From NCBI GenBank assembly GCA_003576705.1, contig QOZS01000028.1:1-64000 (forward strand): a stretch of 64,000 bases of DNA, in the 5' to 3' direction. Source of the stretch: Desertibaculum subflavum. GTDB taxonomy: Bacteria > Pseudomonadota > Alphaproteobacteria > Ferrovibrionales > Ferrovibrionaceae. This document shows positions 43,792 through 52,929 of this stretch, one piece after another. Position numbers and translations under genes: made by a program. The stretch's first letter is position 1. The number at the start of each line of letters is the position of its first letter. The notes under the pieces are model-generated. The model saw nothing but the letters and a program-made list of their open reading frames with translations. It made no database searches and was not told where the DNA came from.

Positions 43792-44748
43792 TCAGTGCGC
43801 GGCCTGGGCTTTCGCCTCTGCGCCGGCCGCCGATGGCTTGCGGCGCTCCCACAGCGCGACGAGCTCGCCCACCACGCCGCGGCGCAACGACATCACGATG
43901 ACGACGAAGATGACGCCCTGGATCACCAGCACCCACTCGCCCCATTCGGCGAGATAATTCTGCATGGCGATCACGATGAAGGCGCCGACCACGGGGCCGA
44001 GCACGGTGCCGATGCCGCCGACCAGCGTGATCAGCACCACCTCGCCCGACATCGCCCAGTGCACGTCGGTGAGCGAGGCGATCTGGCTGACCAGCGCCTT
44101 GGTGCCGCCGGCCAGGCCGCAAAGCGCGGTCGACAGCACGAAGGCCATCAGCTTGAAGCGGTCGACATCGTAGCCGAGCGAAACGGCGCGCGGTTCGTTC
44201 TCGCGGATCGCCTTCAGGATCTGGCCGAACGGCGAGTGGATGGTGCGATAGATGATGGCGAAGCCGATCAGGAAGATGACGGCGACGAAGTAGTACATCG
44301 TCAGCGAATCGCTCAGATCGATCAGCCCGAACAGGTGCCGGCGCGGGATCGCCTGGATGCCGTCCTCGCCATGCGTGAAGGGCGCCTGCACGGCGAAGAA
44401 GTAGAGCATCTGCGACAGCGCCAGGGTGATCATGGCGAAGTAGATGCCTTGGCGGCGGATGGCGAGCGACCCGAAGATCAGGCCGAGGAAGGCCGCGACG
44501 ACGACGCCCGCCAGGATGCCGAGTTCCGGCGTCCAGCCCCACACCTTCACCACATGCGCGGTGATATAGGCGGCGCCGCCGAAATACGCGGCATGGCCGA
44601 AGGAGAGCAGGCCGACATAGCCGATCAGCAGATTGAAGGCACAGGCGAACAGCGCGAAGCAGAGCGCCGTCATCAGGAAGGACGGGTAGACGAAGAACGG
44701 CGCCACCACGAGCAGGGCGAGCAGGGCGAGGGCGATCGGCTTGTTCAT
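43792..44748 (-). CDS. livM: Branched-chain amino acid-type ABC transporter permease LivM
   Basis: A 318-residue permease with about 8-9 transmembrane segments. The LivM signatures YVGLLSFGHAAYFGGAAY and RENEPRAVSLGYDVDRFKL are clear. It forms the inner-membrane channel with LivH. ATG at 44748, 10 bp after livH. Penultimate gene of the operon. Confidence 0.9.
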   Translation of the reverse strand: MNKPIALALLALLVVAPFFVYPSFLMTALCFALFACAFNLLIGYVGLLSFGHAAYFGGAAYITAHVVKVWGWTPELGILAGVVVAAFLGLIFGSLAIRRQGIYFAMITLALSQMLYFFAVQAPFTHGEDGIQAIPRRHLFGLIDLSDSLTMYYFVAVIFLIGFAIIYRTIHSPFGQILKAIRENEPRAVSLGYDVDRFKLMAFVLSTALCGLAGGTKALVSQIASLTDVHWAMSGEVVLITLVGGIGTVLGPVVGAFIVIAMQNYLAEWGEWVLVIQGVIFVVIVMSLRRGVVGELVALWERRKPSAAGAEAKAQAAH

Positions 44749-44758
44749 GACGGGCTCC

Positions 44759-45640
44759 TCACTTCGCGGTGCCGAACAGGCCGGCGGGCCGGATCAGCAG
44801 CACGATCGCCATGATGACGAAGATCACCGTGCTGGACGCTTCCGGGTAGAACACCTTGGTCAGGCCCTCGATCACGCCGAGCCCGAAGCCGGTGACGATC
44901 GAGCCCATGATCGATCCCATGCCGCCGATCACCACGACGGCGAAGACGATGATGATCAGGTTCGATCCCATGGTCGGGTTGACCTGATAGATCGGCGCCG
45001 CCAGCACGCCGGCGAAGGCGGCAAGGCCGACGCCGAAGGCATAGGTCAGGGTAACCATGCGCGGCACGTTGATGCCGAAGGCGCGCACCAGGGTCGGGTT
45101 CTCCGTCGCCGCGCGCAGATACGAGCCGAGCTTGGTCTTCTCGATCATGAACCAGGTGCCGAGGCAGACGACGAGCGAGGCGACGACGACGAAGCCGCGG
45201 TAGTTGGGCAGGAACATGAAGCCGAGGTTCTGGCCGCCCGGCAGCGGATTGTCGTAGGGCTGGCCCGACGAGCCGAATTTGTAGCGGAACAGGCCTTCGA
45301 TGATCAGCACGAAGCCGAAGGTGAGCAGAAGGCCGTAGAGGTGGTCGAGGTGGTACAGACGCTTGATGAATACCTGCTCGAGGATCACGCCGAATATCGC
45401 CACTGCCACCGGTGCCACGATCAGCGCGCCCCAGAAGGGGACGCCCGCATATTCCAGCACGAACCACGCCACGAACGCACCCATCATGTACTGGGCGCCA
45501 TGGGCGAAGTTGATCACGTTCAAAAGGCCGAAGATGACCGCGAGGCCGAGGCTCAGCATCGCATAGAAGGCGCCGTTGATCAGCCCGATCAAGAGCTGAC
45601 CGAACAGCGCCTGTGGTGAGATGCCAAGCAACTCGAACAT
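44759..45640 (-). CDS. livH: Branched-chain amino acid-type ABC transporter permease LivH
   Basis: A 293-residue permease. GLINGAFYAMLSLGLAVIFG and NFAHGAQYMMGAF are the standard LivH N-terminus, and AFAGVLAAPIYQVNPTMG and VIGGMGSIMGSIVTGF follow. ATG at 45640. It pairs with LivM and is preceded by the binding-protein gene with 30 bp between. Confidence 0.92.
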   Translation of the reverse strand: MFELLGISPQALFGQLLIGLINGAFYAMLSLGLAVIFGLLNVINFAHGAQYMMGAFVAWFVLEYAGVPFWGALIVAPVAVAIFGVILEQVFIKRLYHLDHLYGLLLTFGFVLIIEGLFRYKFGSSGQPYDNPLPGGQNLGFMFLPNYRGFVVVASLVVCLGTWFMIEKTKLGSYLRAATENPTLVRAFGINVPRMVTLTYAFGVGLAAFAGVLAAPIYQVNPTMGSNLIIIVFAVVVIGGMGSIMGSIVTGFGLGVIEGLTKVFYPEASSTVIFVIMAIVLLIRPAGLFGTAK

Positions 45641-45670
45641 TCTCGCGGCCCCCTTCGCCCTTAGCTGACG

Positions 45671-46885
45671 TCAGCCCTTGACCAGCGGGCAGCCGCCCTC
45701 GGCCATCGGCCGGAACGCCTCGTTGCCGGGGATCGTCGCCAGCACCTTGTAGTAGTCGTACTTGGCCTTCGACTCTTCGGGCTTCTTCACCTGCAGCAGG
45801 TACATGTTGCGGATCACGCGGCCGTCCTGCCGGATCGAGCCGTTCTTGGTCATGAAGTCGTTGATCGGCAGTTCCTTCATCTTCTTGGCCACCGCCTTGG
45901 CCTCGTCGGTGCCGGCCGCCTGCACCGCCTTCAGGTAGTGCATGACCTCGCCGTAGACGCCGGCCTGGATCATCGACGGCACCATGCCCTTGTGCTTCTC
46001 CATGAAGCGCTTGGCGAAGGCGCGCGTGTCGTCATTGAGATCCCAGTAGAAGGCGGAAGTCACGACCAGGCCCTGCGCCGTCTTCAGCCCGAGCGCGTGC
46101 ACGTCGTTGATGAAGACCAGCAGGCCGGCCAGGCGCTGGCCGCCCGCAACGACGCCGAACTCGGCCGCCTGCTTGATCGAGTTGATGGTGTCGCCGCCCG
46201 CATTGGCAAGGCCGATGACCTTCGCCTTCGAGGCCTGCGCCTGCAGCAGGAACGAGGAGAAATCGGCCGTGTTGAGCGGGTGGCGCACCACGCCCAGCAC
46301 CTTGCCGCCGCCATCGGTGACGAACTTCGCGGTATCGCGCTCCAGCGCGTGGCCGAAGGCGTAGTCCGAAGTCAGGAAGAACCAGGTATCGCCGCCCTGC
46401 TTCACCAGCGCCTTGCCGGTGCCGTTGGCCAGCGCGTAGGTGTCGTAGGTCCAGTGGATGCCGGTCTCCGAGCAGGCCTTGCCGGTAAGGTCCGACGAGG
46501 CCGGGCCGGACATCAGGAACACTCGGTTCTTCTGCCGCGTCACTTCCTGCACGGCGAGCGCGACGCTGGAAGTCGGCACGTCGACCATGGCATCGACCTG
46601 CTGGGTGTCGATCCACTGCCGGGCGACGTTGACGCCGATATCCGGCTTGTTCTGGTGATCGGCGAAGACCACCTCGATCGGCTTGCCCAGCACCTTGCCG
46701 CCGAAATCCTCCACCGCCATGCGGGCGGCGACGACGGAGCCCGGGCCGGTAATGTCGGCATAGAGGCCCGACTGGTCGTTCATCACGCCGAGCTTGACCA
46801 CGTCGTCGGATACCTGGGCGGCGGCCGGGGCGGCGAGAAGCGCCACCATCGCGGCTGCACTCATCAGCTGCTTCATCCGTTGCAT
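45671..46885 (-). CDS. ABC transporter periplasmic substrate-binding protein (LivJ/LivK-like)
   Basis: A 404-residue exported binding protein with a signal peptide (AAAMVALLAAPAAAQ) and the type I periplasmic fold (VKLGVMNDQSGLYADITGPG at the start of the mature part). Members of this subgroup, with a C-terminal MAEGGCPLV tail, bind amino acids, amides or aromatic acids; the ligand here cannot be read out. ATG at 46885. It sits between livF and livH in the operon. Confidence 0.87.
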   Translation of the reverse strand: MQRMKQLMSAAAMVALLAAPAAAQVSDDVVKLGVMNDQSGLYADITGPGSVVAARMAVEDFGGKVLGKPIEVVFADHQNKPDIGVNVARQWIDTQQVDAMVDVPTSSVALAVQEVTRQKNRVFLMSGPASSDLTGKACSETGIHWTYDTYALANGTGKALVKQGGDTWFFLTSDYAFGHALERDTAKFVTDGGGKVLGVVRHPLNTADFSSFLLQAQASKAKVIGLANAGGDTINSIKQAAEFGVVAGGQRLAGLLVFINDVHALGLKTAQGLVVTSAFYWDLNDDTRAFAKRFMEKHKGMVPSMIQAGVYGEVMHYLKAVQAAGTDEAKAVAKKMKELPINDFMTKNGSIRQDGRVIRNMYLLQVKKPEESKAKYDYYKVLATIPGNEAFRPMAEGGCPLVKG

Positions 46886-46917
46886 ACTCTTCCTCCGCTG
46901 GTTGGGGCGTCGAAGGC

Positions 46918-47622
46918 TCAGACGCCGAGATACTCGTTGAGCTTGTCGATGCTGCCGGCCACTTCCGCCGCGGTCAGGTGATCGATCACCCTGCCGTCCT
47001 CCATCACATAGTGCCGGTCGGCGACGGTCGCCGCGAAGCGGAAGTTCTGTTCGACCAGCAGGATGGTGAAGCCGCGCGCCTTCAGCTGGCGCAGCACCTC
47101 GCCGATCCGCTGCACGATCACCGGCGCGAGGCCCTCGGTCGGCTCGTCGAGCAGCAGCAGGTTGGCGCCGGTGCGCAGGATGCGACCGATCGCCAGCATC
47201 TGCTGCTCGCCGCCGGAGAGCTTGGTGCCCTGGCTGCGGCGGCGCTCCTGCAGGTTGGGAAACAGGCCGAAGATCTCACCCACCGTCATGCCGCCCGGCT
47301 TCACCGCCGGCGGCAGGGTCAGGTTCTCCTCGACATTGAGGCTGGCGAAGATGCCGCGCTCCTCCGGACAGAAGGCGATACCCAGGCGGGCGATGCGGTT
47401 GGACGGCAGGCTCACCGTCTCCTGGCCTTCGAACTTCACCGAGCCGGTGCGGTGTCCGACGATGCCCATGACCGATTTGAGCGTGGTCGTCTTGCCGACG
47501 CCGTTGCGGCCGAGCAGGGTCACGACCTCGCCCTTGCGGATCTCGAATTCGACGCCGTGCAGGATGTGGCTCTCACCGTAGAAGGCCTGCAGGCCGTGCA
47601 CCTGAAGCAGCGGCTCAGCCAT
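46918..47622 (-). CDS. livF: ABC transporter ATPase LivF
   Basis: A 234-residue ATPase. Walker A GRNGVGKTT, Q-loop region, signature LSGGEQQMLAIGR, Walker B LLLLDEPTEGLAP and the H-loop (LLVEQN, with Gln in place of the usual His as is common in LivF) are intact. ATG at 47622 overlaps the livG stop by 8 bp. Confidence 0.92.
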   Translation of the reverse strand: MAEPLLQVHGLQAFYGESHILHGVEFEIRKGEVVTLLGRNGVGKTTTLKSVMGIVGHRTGSVKFEGQETVSLPSNRIARLGIAFCPEERGIFASLNVEENLTLPPAVKPGGMTVGEIFGLFPNLQERRRSQGTKLSGGEQQMLAIGRILRTGANLLLLDEPTEGLAPVIVQRIGEVLRQLKARGFTILLVEQNFRFAATVADRHYVMEDGRVIDHLTAAEVAGSIDKLNEYLGV

Positions 47623-48370
47623 GGCCGGTTCCCATATAGGCTTCCTTCACCCGCGGATCCTCCGCCACCGAGGCATAGGGGCCTTCGGTCAGCACCTCGC
47701 CGCGCTGCAGGACGGTGATGGTGTCGCTGATATCGGCGACCACCTTCATGTTGTGCTCGACCATCAGCACCGTGCGGTTGGTGGCGACGCGCTTGATCAG
47801 CTCGGCGATGCGCGGGATATCGCCATGCGCGAGGCCTGCCATCGGCTCGTCCAGCAGCAGCATCTCGGGCTCGAGCGCGAGCGTGGTGGCGATCTCCAGC
47901 GCGCGTTTGCGGCCGTAAGGCAGCTCGCCCGCCGTGGCGCCGTGATACTCGCTGAGGCCCACTTCGTCGGCCAGCTGGTCGGCGCGGTCGTTCAGCTGGT
48001 CGAGGCTGCTCTCGGAGCGCCAGAAGTGGAACGCCGTGCCGAGCTTGCGCTGCAGGGCGACGCGGATGTTCTCGCGCACGCTCAAATGCGGAAACACGGC
48101 GGAGATCTGGAACGAGCGCACCAGGCCCATGCGGGCGATCTGGGCCGGCGCGGCGCGGGTGATGTCGCGGCCGTTGTAGTGGATGCTGCCGCGGGTCGGC
48201 ACCAGGAACTTGGTCAGCAGGTTGAAGCAGGTGGTCTTGCCGGCGCCGTTCGGGCCGATCAGCGCATGGATGGTATGGCGACGGACCCGCAGGCTGACGT
48301 CGCGTACCGCGACGAAACCGCGGAACTCCTTCGTCAAGCCCTCGGTCGCGAGGATGACGTCATCGGACAT
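47615..48370 (-). CDS. livG: ABC transporter ATPase LivG
   Basis: A 251-residue ATPase and the first gene of the liv operon. Walker A GPNGAGKTT, the LivG-type signature LPYGRKRALEIA, Walker B MLLLDEPMAGLA and H-loop MVEHNM are intact. The ATG at 48370 (MSDDVILATEG) is chosen over upstream in-frame starts because GGGAGG lies 13 bases upstream and the domain begins at once. With LivF it powers LivHM. Confidence 0.9.
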   Translation of the reverse strand: MSDDVILATEGLTKEFRGFVAVRDVSLRVRRHTIHALIGPNGAGKTTCFNLLTKFLVPTRGSIHYNGRDITRAAPAQIARMGLVRSFQISAVFPHLSVRENIRVALQRKLGTAFHFWRSESSLDQLNDRADQLADEVGLSEYHGATAGELPYGRKRALEIATTLALEPEMLLLDEPMAGLAHGDIPRIAELIKRVATNRTVLMVEHNMKVVADISDTITVLQRGEVLTEGPYASVAEDPRVKEAYMGTGHG

Positions 48371-48708
48371 GTGATACTTGCCGCCTCCCCGTTTTTCCCG
48401 GCTCCCGGCCGGCGTTGTCCCCGAAAGCTTACAGCAAACTCCATACCATCGCCTCGATGCGGCCGATGGCCGCGCCTGGGGCGCGTGGGGACTTGCCAAA
48501 ACCCTCCGGGGCAATGGGCCGGCAATCTAGGGGCGGTCGCAGACGGCGGCAAGGCCGCAGAATCGTCGATTTTCTGCCTCTTTTTCGGTGCTTCTGGTCG
48601 TGACCCGTGGGCGCCCTATATCGAATCTGGCTGCTCGCCCTGATCCGCGGCGGGCCTATTGTCGTAAGCTATTGGCCCACAAGCAGGGGCATGGGAGGAA
48701 AGAACCCG
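48371..48708. other. Divergent intergenic region between livG and folE
   Basis: No gene is supported in these 338 bases. A small hairpin (GCAGAA 48557-48562 with TTCTGC 48572-48577) followed by CTCTTTTT resembles a weak rightward terminator or a folE leader attenuator. Promoters for both flanking genes must be here, but I cannot place them with confidence. Confidence 0.4.
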
Positions 48709-49341
48709 ATGACGCCGCCGCGCCTGGACGTGATTGACGCAGATGCCGCCGAATTGCGCGCTTTCCATGCCCGCCGGCCGAGCCGGGAGGAGGCCGAGGC
48801 GGCGATCCGCACATTGATCCTCTATGCCGGCGACGATCCGGACCGCGAAGGGCTGGCCGGCACGCCCGACCGCGTGGTGCGCTCCTACGACGAGTTCTTC
48901 GCCGGCTACCGCGAAGACCCGAAGCAGATCCTCGAGCGCACCTTCGAGGAGGTCGAGGGCTATGACGAGGTTGTGCTGCTGAAGGACATCGAATTCGCCA
49001 GCCACTGCGAGCACCACATGGTGCCGATCATCGGCAGGGCGCATGTCGCCTATCTGCCCGACAAGCGCGTGGTCGGCATCTCCAAGCTCGCGCGCGTGGT
49101 CGAGGTCTATGCCAAGCGGCTGCAGATCCAGGAGAAGATGACGGCGCAGATCGCCAACACCATCAACGAAGTGCTGCAGCCCAGGGGCGTCGCCGTGGTG
49201 ATCGACGCGGCGCATCAGTGCATGACGACGCGCGGCGTGAACAAGCCCGGCGTCTCGATGGTGACCAGCACGATGCTCGGCGCCTTCCGCGAGCAGGGCG
49301 ACACGCGGCGCGAGCTGCTGGCGATGATCGGCCGCGGCTGA
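48709..49341 (+). CDS. folE: GTP cyclohydrolase I
   Basis: A 210-residue type IA GTP cyclohydrolase that opens GTP to 7,8-dihydroneopterin triphosphate, first in folate synthesis. Zinc and catalytic motifs are present: Cys and His of FASHCEHHMVPI, GRAHVAYLP, GISKLARVVEVYAKRLQIQE and the second Cys of AAHQCMTTRGV. The ATG at 48709 (GGGAGG 13 bases upstream) is preferred; an in-frame ATG at 48691 is possible. It is monocistronic by spacing. Confidence 0.94.
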   Translation: MTPPRLDVIDADAAELRAFHARRPSREEAEAAIRTLILYAGDDPDREGLAGTPDRVVRSYDEFFAGYREDPKQILERTFEEVEGYDEVVLLKDIEFASHCEHHMVPIIGRAHVAYLPDKRVVGISKLARVVEVYAKRLQIQEKMTAQIANTINEVLQPRGVAVVIDAAHQCMTTRGVNKPGVSMVTSTMLGAFREQGDTRRELLAMIGRG

Positions 49342-49409
49342 GATAGGTTCCGGGCGCACCTGTCTCGACGTCTCGACGAGTGCTATTGTCGAAACGGCGC
49401 GAGGCACGA

Positions 49410-49895
49410 ATGCAGATCGACAGCTCCGGATTCGGCGAAAGCGCGCGACGACTCCTCGACTACTGGTTGGAGCGCCGTGGCGGCCGGCATTGGCCGGCCA
49501 GGAAGGACATCGCGCCGGCCGATTTCGCATTCGCCCTGGGAAAAGTGTCGCTGGTCGAATGCGCCGGCTCACCGCCGCGATTCCGCTATCGCGTCGTTTC
49601 CACCGGCCTTACGGAGCAACTCGGCTACGAAATGACGGGCCGTTTCACCGAGGATATTCCGGAACCGGACGTTCGCAGCTATGTCGAACGGCTCTATGCC
49701 GCAGCAATGGCCCACGGCGAGCCGTACCATGAGACCGGGACGCTGGTTCTCGACGGCAGGGAATGGGCGTACGAGACGCTGGTATTGCCGCTTTCCACGG
49801 ACGATGTGCGGATCGAGATGCTGCTGATCTACCGGGAGGCGGTCGCGCGTCACCCCCGGACTTCGGTGCAGCAACCGGTGCTCAGCCGGACCTAG
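49410..49895 (+). CDS. PAS_5-like single-domain protein
   Basis: A 161-residue cytoplasmic protein with the PAS-like fold common in Rhodospirillales (LLDYWLERRGGRHWPARKDI, then FRYRVVSTGLTEQLGYEMTG and ending WAYETLVLPLS..). It has no output domain. The family is found in many copies in this order and its ligands are unknown. The ATG at 49410 follows GCGAGGCACG; a GTG at 49380 is an alternative. Its last 14 bases overlap the end of the convergent flavoprotein gene. Confidence 0.8.
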   Translation: MQIDSSGFGESARRLLDYWLERRGGRHWPARKDIAPADFAFALGKVSLVECAGSPPRFRYRVVSTGLTEQLGYEMTGRFTEDIPEPDVRSYVERLYAAAMAHGEPYHETGTLVLDGREWAYETLVLPLSTDDVRIEMLLIYREAVARHPRTSVQQPVLSRT

Positions 49896-51153
49896 GGCGG
49901 TCCCGCCATTCCCACCAGCGCAGCACCAGCGGCGTCAGCGACGCGGCGATGCCGTGCGCCGGCACGGGGCGGAGCGGCAGTCCGTCGAAGGCGGTGGCGC
50001 CGCTGTTCCGGCCCAGCAGCCGCGCCGCCAGCTTGCGGCCGAGATGCGTGCCCATCGGCACGCCGGCGAAGCAATAGCCCATGGCGTGATGGATGCGCCC
50101 GCGCGAGCCGATATGCGGATAGAGGTCGCCGGTGCCGGCGCAACGCCCGGTCCATACATGGCCGACCGCGACGTCGCCGAGATCGGGCAGCAGCCGGATC
50201 AGCGAGCGGCGCAGCCGCGCGGCCATGCGGCCGAGATCGCGCACCCGGCGCCCGGTATGGCCGCCGAACAGGATGCGGCTGCCGTCCGGCGAGGGGCGCA
50301 CGAAGAGCGGATTGCGGCCGTCGTCGATCACCGTGCGGCCCTGTGGAATCAGCCGCTGCATCAGGGTCTGTGGCAGCGGCTCGGTCGCGATCATATAGGC
50401 GTCGAACGGCAGCACATGGTTGCGCAGCCCGGCGGCATCGTCGGTATAGCCGTTGGTGGTCGCCAGCACGTCGCGCGCCTCGATGCGTCCCCGCGCGGTA
50501 TCGACGATCGTGCGGTCGGCCTCGGCGCTCACGCTGCGCACCGCGGTCCCGCCGTGCAGGACGGCGCCCGCGGCGCCGGCGCGCGCCGCGAGTCCTGCGT
50601 GGTAGAGGCCGGGATGCAGGGCGCCGAGATCGGGGATGACGGCGCCGCCATGCCAGAGATCCGTCGCGATCTCCTCGTGCTGGCGGGTGCGCGGCAGCAT
50701 CTCGAAGGGATGGCCGAGATGCCGCTCGCGCAAGGCAAGCTCGCGCGCCAGCGCCGCGTAATGCGCCGGTGTCGGCGCCGCCGTGAAGCGGCCGCAGCGG
50801 GCGAAGCCGCAATCGATGCCTTCGTCACGGATCAGGTCGGCGACGCTGTCGAAGGCGGCCTGCATCTCGCCATAGACGGCGACGGCGCGGGCCAACCCGT
50901 CGGCCGCCATGATCTCGGCGAAGCCGTGCTTCAGCGTGCGGCCGAGATAGCCGGCATTGCGCGTCGAGGCGCCGGCGCCGATCGCATCACGGTCCAGCAC
51001 GACGACATGGCGCCCGCCGCGCGCGAGGTCGAGCGCCGCGACGAGGCCCGTGATCCCGCCGCCGATGACAACGACATCGGCGCGCGGCGGCAGCGGCTCG
51101 GGCTCCGGCCGGCTGGGCCGCGCCGCGTCCCACCAATAGGGCTCGGTCTTCAT
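49882..51153 (-). CDS. FAD-dependent oxidoreductase, DAO family
   Basis: A 423-residue flavoprotein of the D-amino-acid-oxidase/GlpO-like family. The N-terminal GxGxxG (VVVIGGGITGLVAALDLA) with the acidic end VVLDRD, the STRNAGYLG segment near the FAD isoalloxazine, and a late GYCFAGVPMG motif are present. It oxidises an amine or secondary amino acid in this family, often with release of an aldehyde or imine. The ATG overlaps the stop of the 3-hydroxyacyl-CoA-dehydrogenase-like gene (ATGA), so the two are coupled. Substrate unknown. Confidence 0.85.
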   Translation of the reverse strand: MKTEPYWWDAARPSRPEPEPLPPRADVVVIGGGITGLVAALDLARGGRHVVVLDRDAIGAGASTRNAGYLGRTLKHGFAEIMAADGLARAVAVYGEMQAAFDSVADLIRDEGIDCGFARCGRFTAAPTPAHYAALARELALRERHLGHPFEMLPRTRQHEEIATDLWHGGAVIPDLGALHPGLYHAGLAARAGAAGAVLHGGTAVRSVSAEADRTIVDTARGRIEARDVLATTNGYTDDAAGLRNHVLPFDAYMIATEPLPQTLMQRLIPQGRTVIDDGRNPLFVRPSPDGSRILFGGHTGRRVRDLGRMAARLRRSLIRLLPDLGDVAVGHVWTGRCAGTGDLYPHIGSRGRIHHAMGYCFAGVPMGTHLGRKLAARLLGRNSGATAFDGLPLRPVPAHGIAASLTPLVLRWWEWRDRPRSG

Positions 51154-52094
51154 CCGCCGCGATCGGCGGCGAGCCAGCGGAACAGCTCCGCCATGCGGGC
51201 ATCGAGCAGCGCCTTGCCGTCGCGCTTCTTCCAGTCGTAGACGCCGCGCCCGGAGGGCAGGCCGCGATGGCCCGCGGCGACCAGGTCGTCCAGCGCCTTC
51301 GGCGGCTCCTTCGACGTGTCCAGCGTTGGATCGAGGAAGCGGGCGAAGGCGACCATGGTGTCGAGGCCGCCGACATCGGCGGATTCGATCGGCCCGGTCA
51401 CCGCGAGCCGCCGGCCGAAGGAATGGCGCACCACAGCGTCGATCGCCTCGGCCGAGGCGGCACCCGAGGCCCAGAGCGCCCAGGCCTCGCGCAGCAGCGC
51501 GAATTGCAGCCGATTGCCGATGAAGCCCGGCACCTCTTTGTCGATCACCACCGGCTGTTTGCCAGCCGCTTTCAACTCTGCGCACACCCACGGCACCACC
51601 GCGGGATCGGTCTCCGGTCCGGCGCAAACTTCGACCAGCGGGATCAGCTGCGGCGGGTACCAGAAATGCGCCGCCACCACGCGCTCGCGCCGCTTCACGC
51701 GCGCCACCAGAGCGGAGGCCGGCTGGCCGCTCGACGAGGCGAGCACGACGGGCGGTGCGCAGATCTGATCGAGCTGCTCGAATATGCGGTGCTTCAGCGC
51801 CAGCTCCTCGGTGACCGCCTCGATCACGAGTTCGGCCCCGCCGGCGCGGCCGAGATCGGTCGCCGTCGAGACGCGCGCCGCGGCGGCGCGGGCGCCCGCC
51901 TCGTCCAGCAGGCCGTGCGCCCGGAAGGCCTGCAGCCCGGCGCCGATCTTCTCGACCGCCGCCGCAAGGCTCGCCTCGCTCCGGCCGATCATCACCACCT
52001 TGCGGCCCGCCATGGCGAAGACCTGGGCGACGCCGTGCCCAATGATGCCGTTGCCGATCACCGCGACCGTCTTCAGCTCTGCCGGCACCGGCAT
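51150..52094 (-). CDS. 3-hydroxyacyl-CoA dehydrogenase family NAD-binding protein
   Basis: A 314-residue dehydrogenase. The NAD fold IGNGIIGHGVAQVFAMAG, the ELVIEAVTE strand, the SSSGQPAS loop and AAHFWYPPQLIPLVEVC with the catalytic His are intact; the C-terminal domain follows (EVPGFIGNRLQFALLREAWAL). The size and the HFWYPP context also fit L-carnitine dehydrogenase or lambda-crystallin/L-gulonate dehydrogenase relatives, so the substrate may be a small hydroxy acid. The ATG at 52094 has GGGGAGG upstream. First of a two-gene operon with the flavoprotein. Confidence 0.85.
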   Translation of the reverse strand: MPVPAELKTVAVIGNGIIGHGVAQVFAMAGRKVVMIGRSEASLAAAVEKIGAGLQAFRAHGLLDEAGARAAAARVSTATDLGRAGGAELVIEAVTEELALKHRIFEQLDQICAPPVVLASSSGQPASALVARVKRRERVVAAHFWYPPQLIPLVEVCAGPETDPAVVPWVCAELKAAGKQPVVIDKEVPGFIGNRLQFALLREAWALWASGAASAEAIDAVVRHSFGRRLAVTGPIESADVGGLDTMVAFARFLDPTLDTSKEPPKALDDLVAAGHRGLPSGRGVYDWKKRDGKALLDARMAELFRWLAADRGG

Positions 52095-52176
52095 GGCTTC
52101 CTCCCCGGATGATTCTTCTCCGAGGACTTTACGGTGCCGGACGGGAAAGCGGGAGAGGCGGCCCTGGAAGGCAGGG

Positions 52177-52205
52177 GCGGAGAAGACAGGAGCGGAGAAG
52201 ACAGG
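52177..52205. repeat. Two tandem copies of a 14-base motif
   Basis: GCGGAGAAGACAGG occurs at 52177-52190 and again at 52192-52205, one base apart, in the leader of the dehydrogenase operon. It may be a regulatory half-site pair or a slippage product. Confidence 0.5.
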
Positions 52206-52216
52206 GACCGACGCGA

Positions 52217-52243
52217 AAGCGGCCGGCGATATACCGGCCGCTT
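52217..52243. terminator. Perfect stem-loop upstream of the dehydrogenase operon
   Basis: AAGCGGCCGG (52217-52226) and its exact complement (52234-52243) around a 7-base loop. The rightward flank is CCTTCAG and the leftward flank TCGCGTC, so neither side has a clear U-tract. It could insulate the dehydrogenase operon from the AT-rich region. Confidence 0.4.
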
Positions 52244-52667
52244 CCTTCAGAAACTGGCTCCCCTTTGTGAAGACTTTTCGAACGCTGTGCCTTGCAGACG
52301 GTCCGGCGAGAGTGCCAGACCATGCCCGACGAGCGCCATTGGCTGCGCCACCATCGAGTTGAAAGTTTCGGCTGACAACTTGAACCCCGCTCCAATCGCA
52401 CAAACAGTGTATTTAATTGTATTGACAAGCAAGCGGCGTGCCGGGGTCGCCGTACCTCAGCAGCGAGAGGATGTCCCCAAGTTAGGCGATTCCGATGCCG
52501 CTCCGGCGCTCGGTTGTCCCATGATTTACGACCATTCTCGGCATGATCCAAGAAAGCCGCGCACGCCCGAAAACAATGAATATTCGCGGGCAGTGGCGAT
52601 TGCGCGTAGCCCGATTCTCCACGTTGCGTGATATTAAATCAAAAATAAAACCATCACGAAGTCCGTA

Positions 52668-52695
52668 TTGAAATTTCGATTTTCTGAGATATATT
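52668..52695 (+). promoter_or_regulatory. Sigma-70-like promoter candidate for the secretion locus
   Basis: TTGAAA (52668-52673) and TATATT (52690-52695) with 16 bases between. It points toward tolC and would give a leader of about 265 nt. Confidence 0.45.
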
Positions 52696-52874
52696 GTCTT
52701 ACAATATGGTATAATTACGTGATTATGCCTAATAATTCTAGGTCACACGGGGGTATACCCAGGGGCACTTAACTTCGTACATCATTGTACTTTCCACATC
52801 GGAGGGGGCGGCCTTCGCTTGAGATTTAGTCCATTGGAGGCATGGGAAGCTGGGAACAAGAACCTTATGGTAAG

Positions 52875-52929
52875 GTGAATACCAGTTAAGAAACGGCGGA
52901 CCCTCTTTACAACGTGAATTCCACTTAAC
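52875..52929 (+). repeat. Degenerate direct repeats just upstream of tolC (putative regulator sites)
   Basis: GTGAATACCAGTTAAG (52875-52890) and GTGAATTCCACTTAAC (52914-52929) agree at 13 of 16 positions, with starts 39 bases apart. The second ends 39 bp before the tolC start. The regular spacing suggests binding sites for a transcription factor. Confidence 0.5.
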
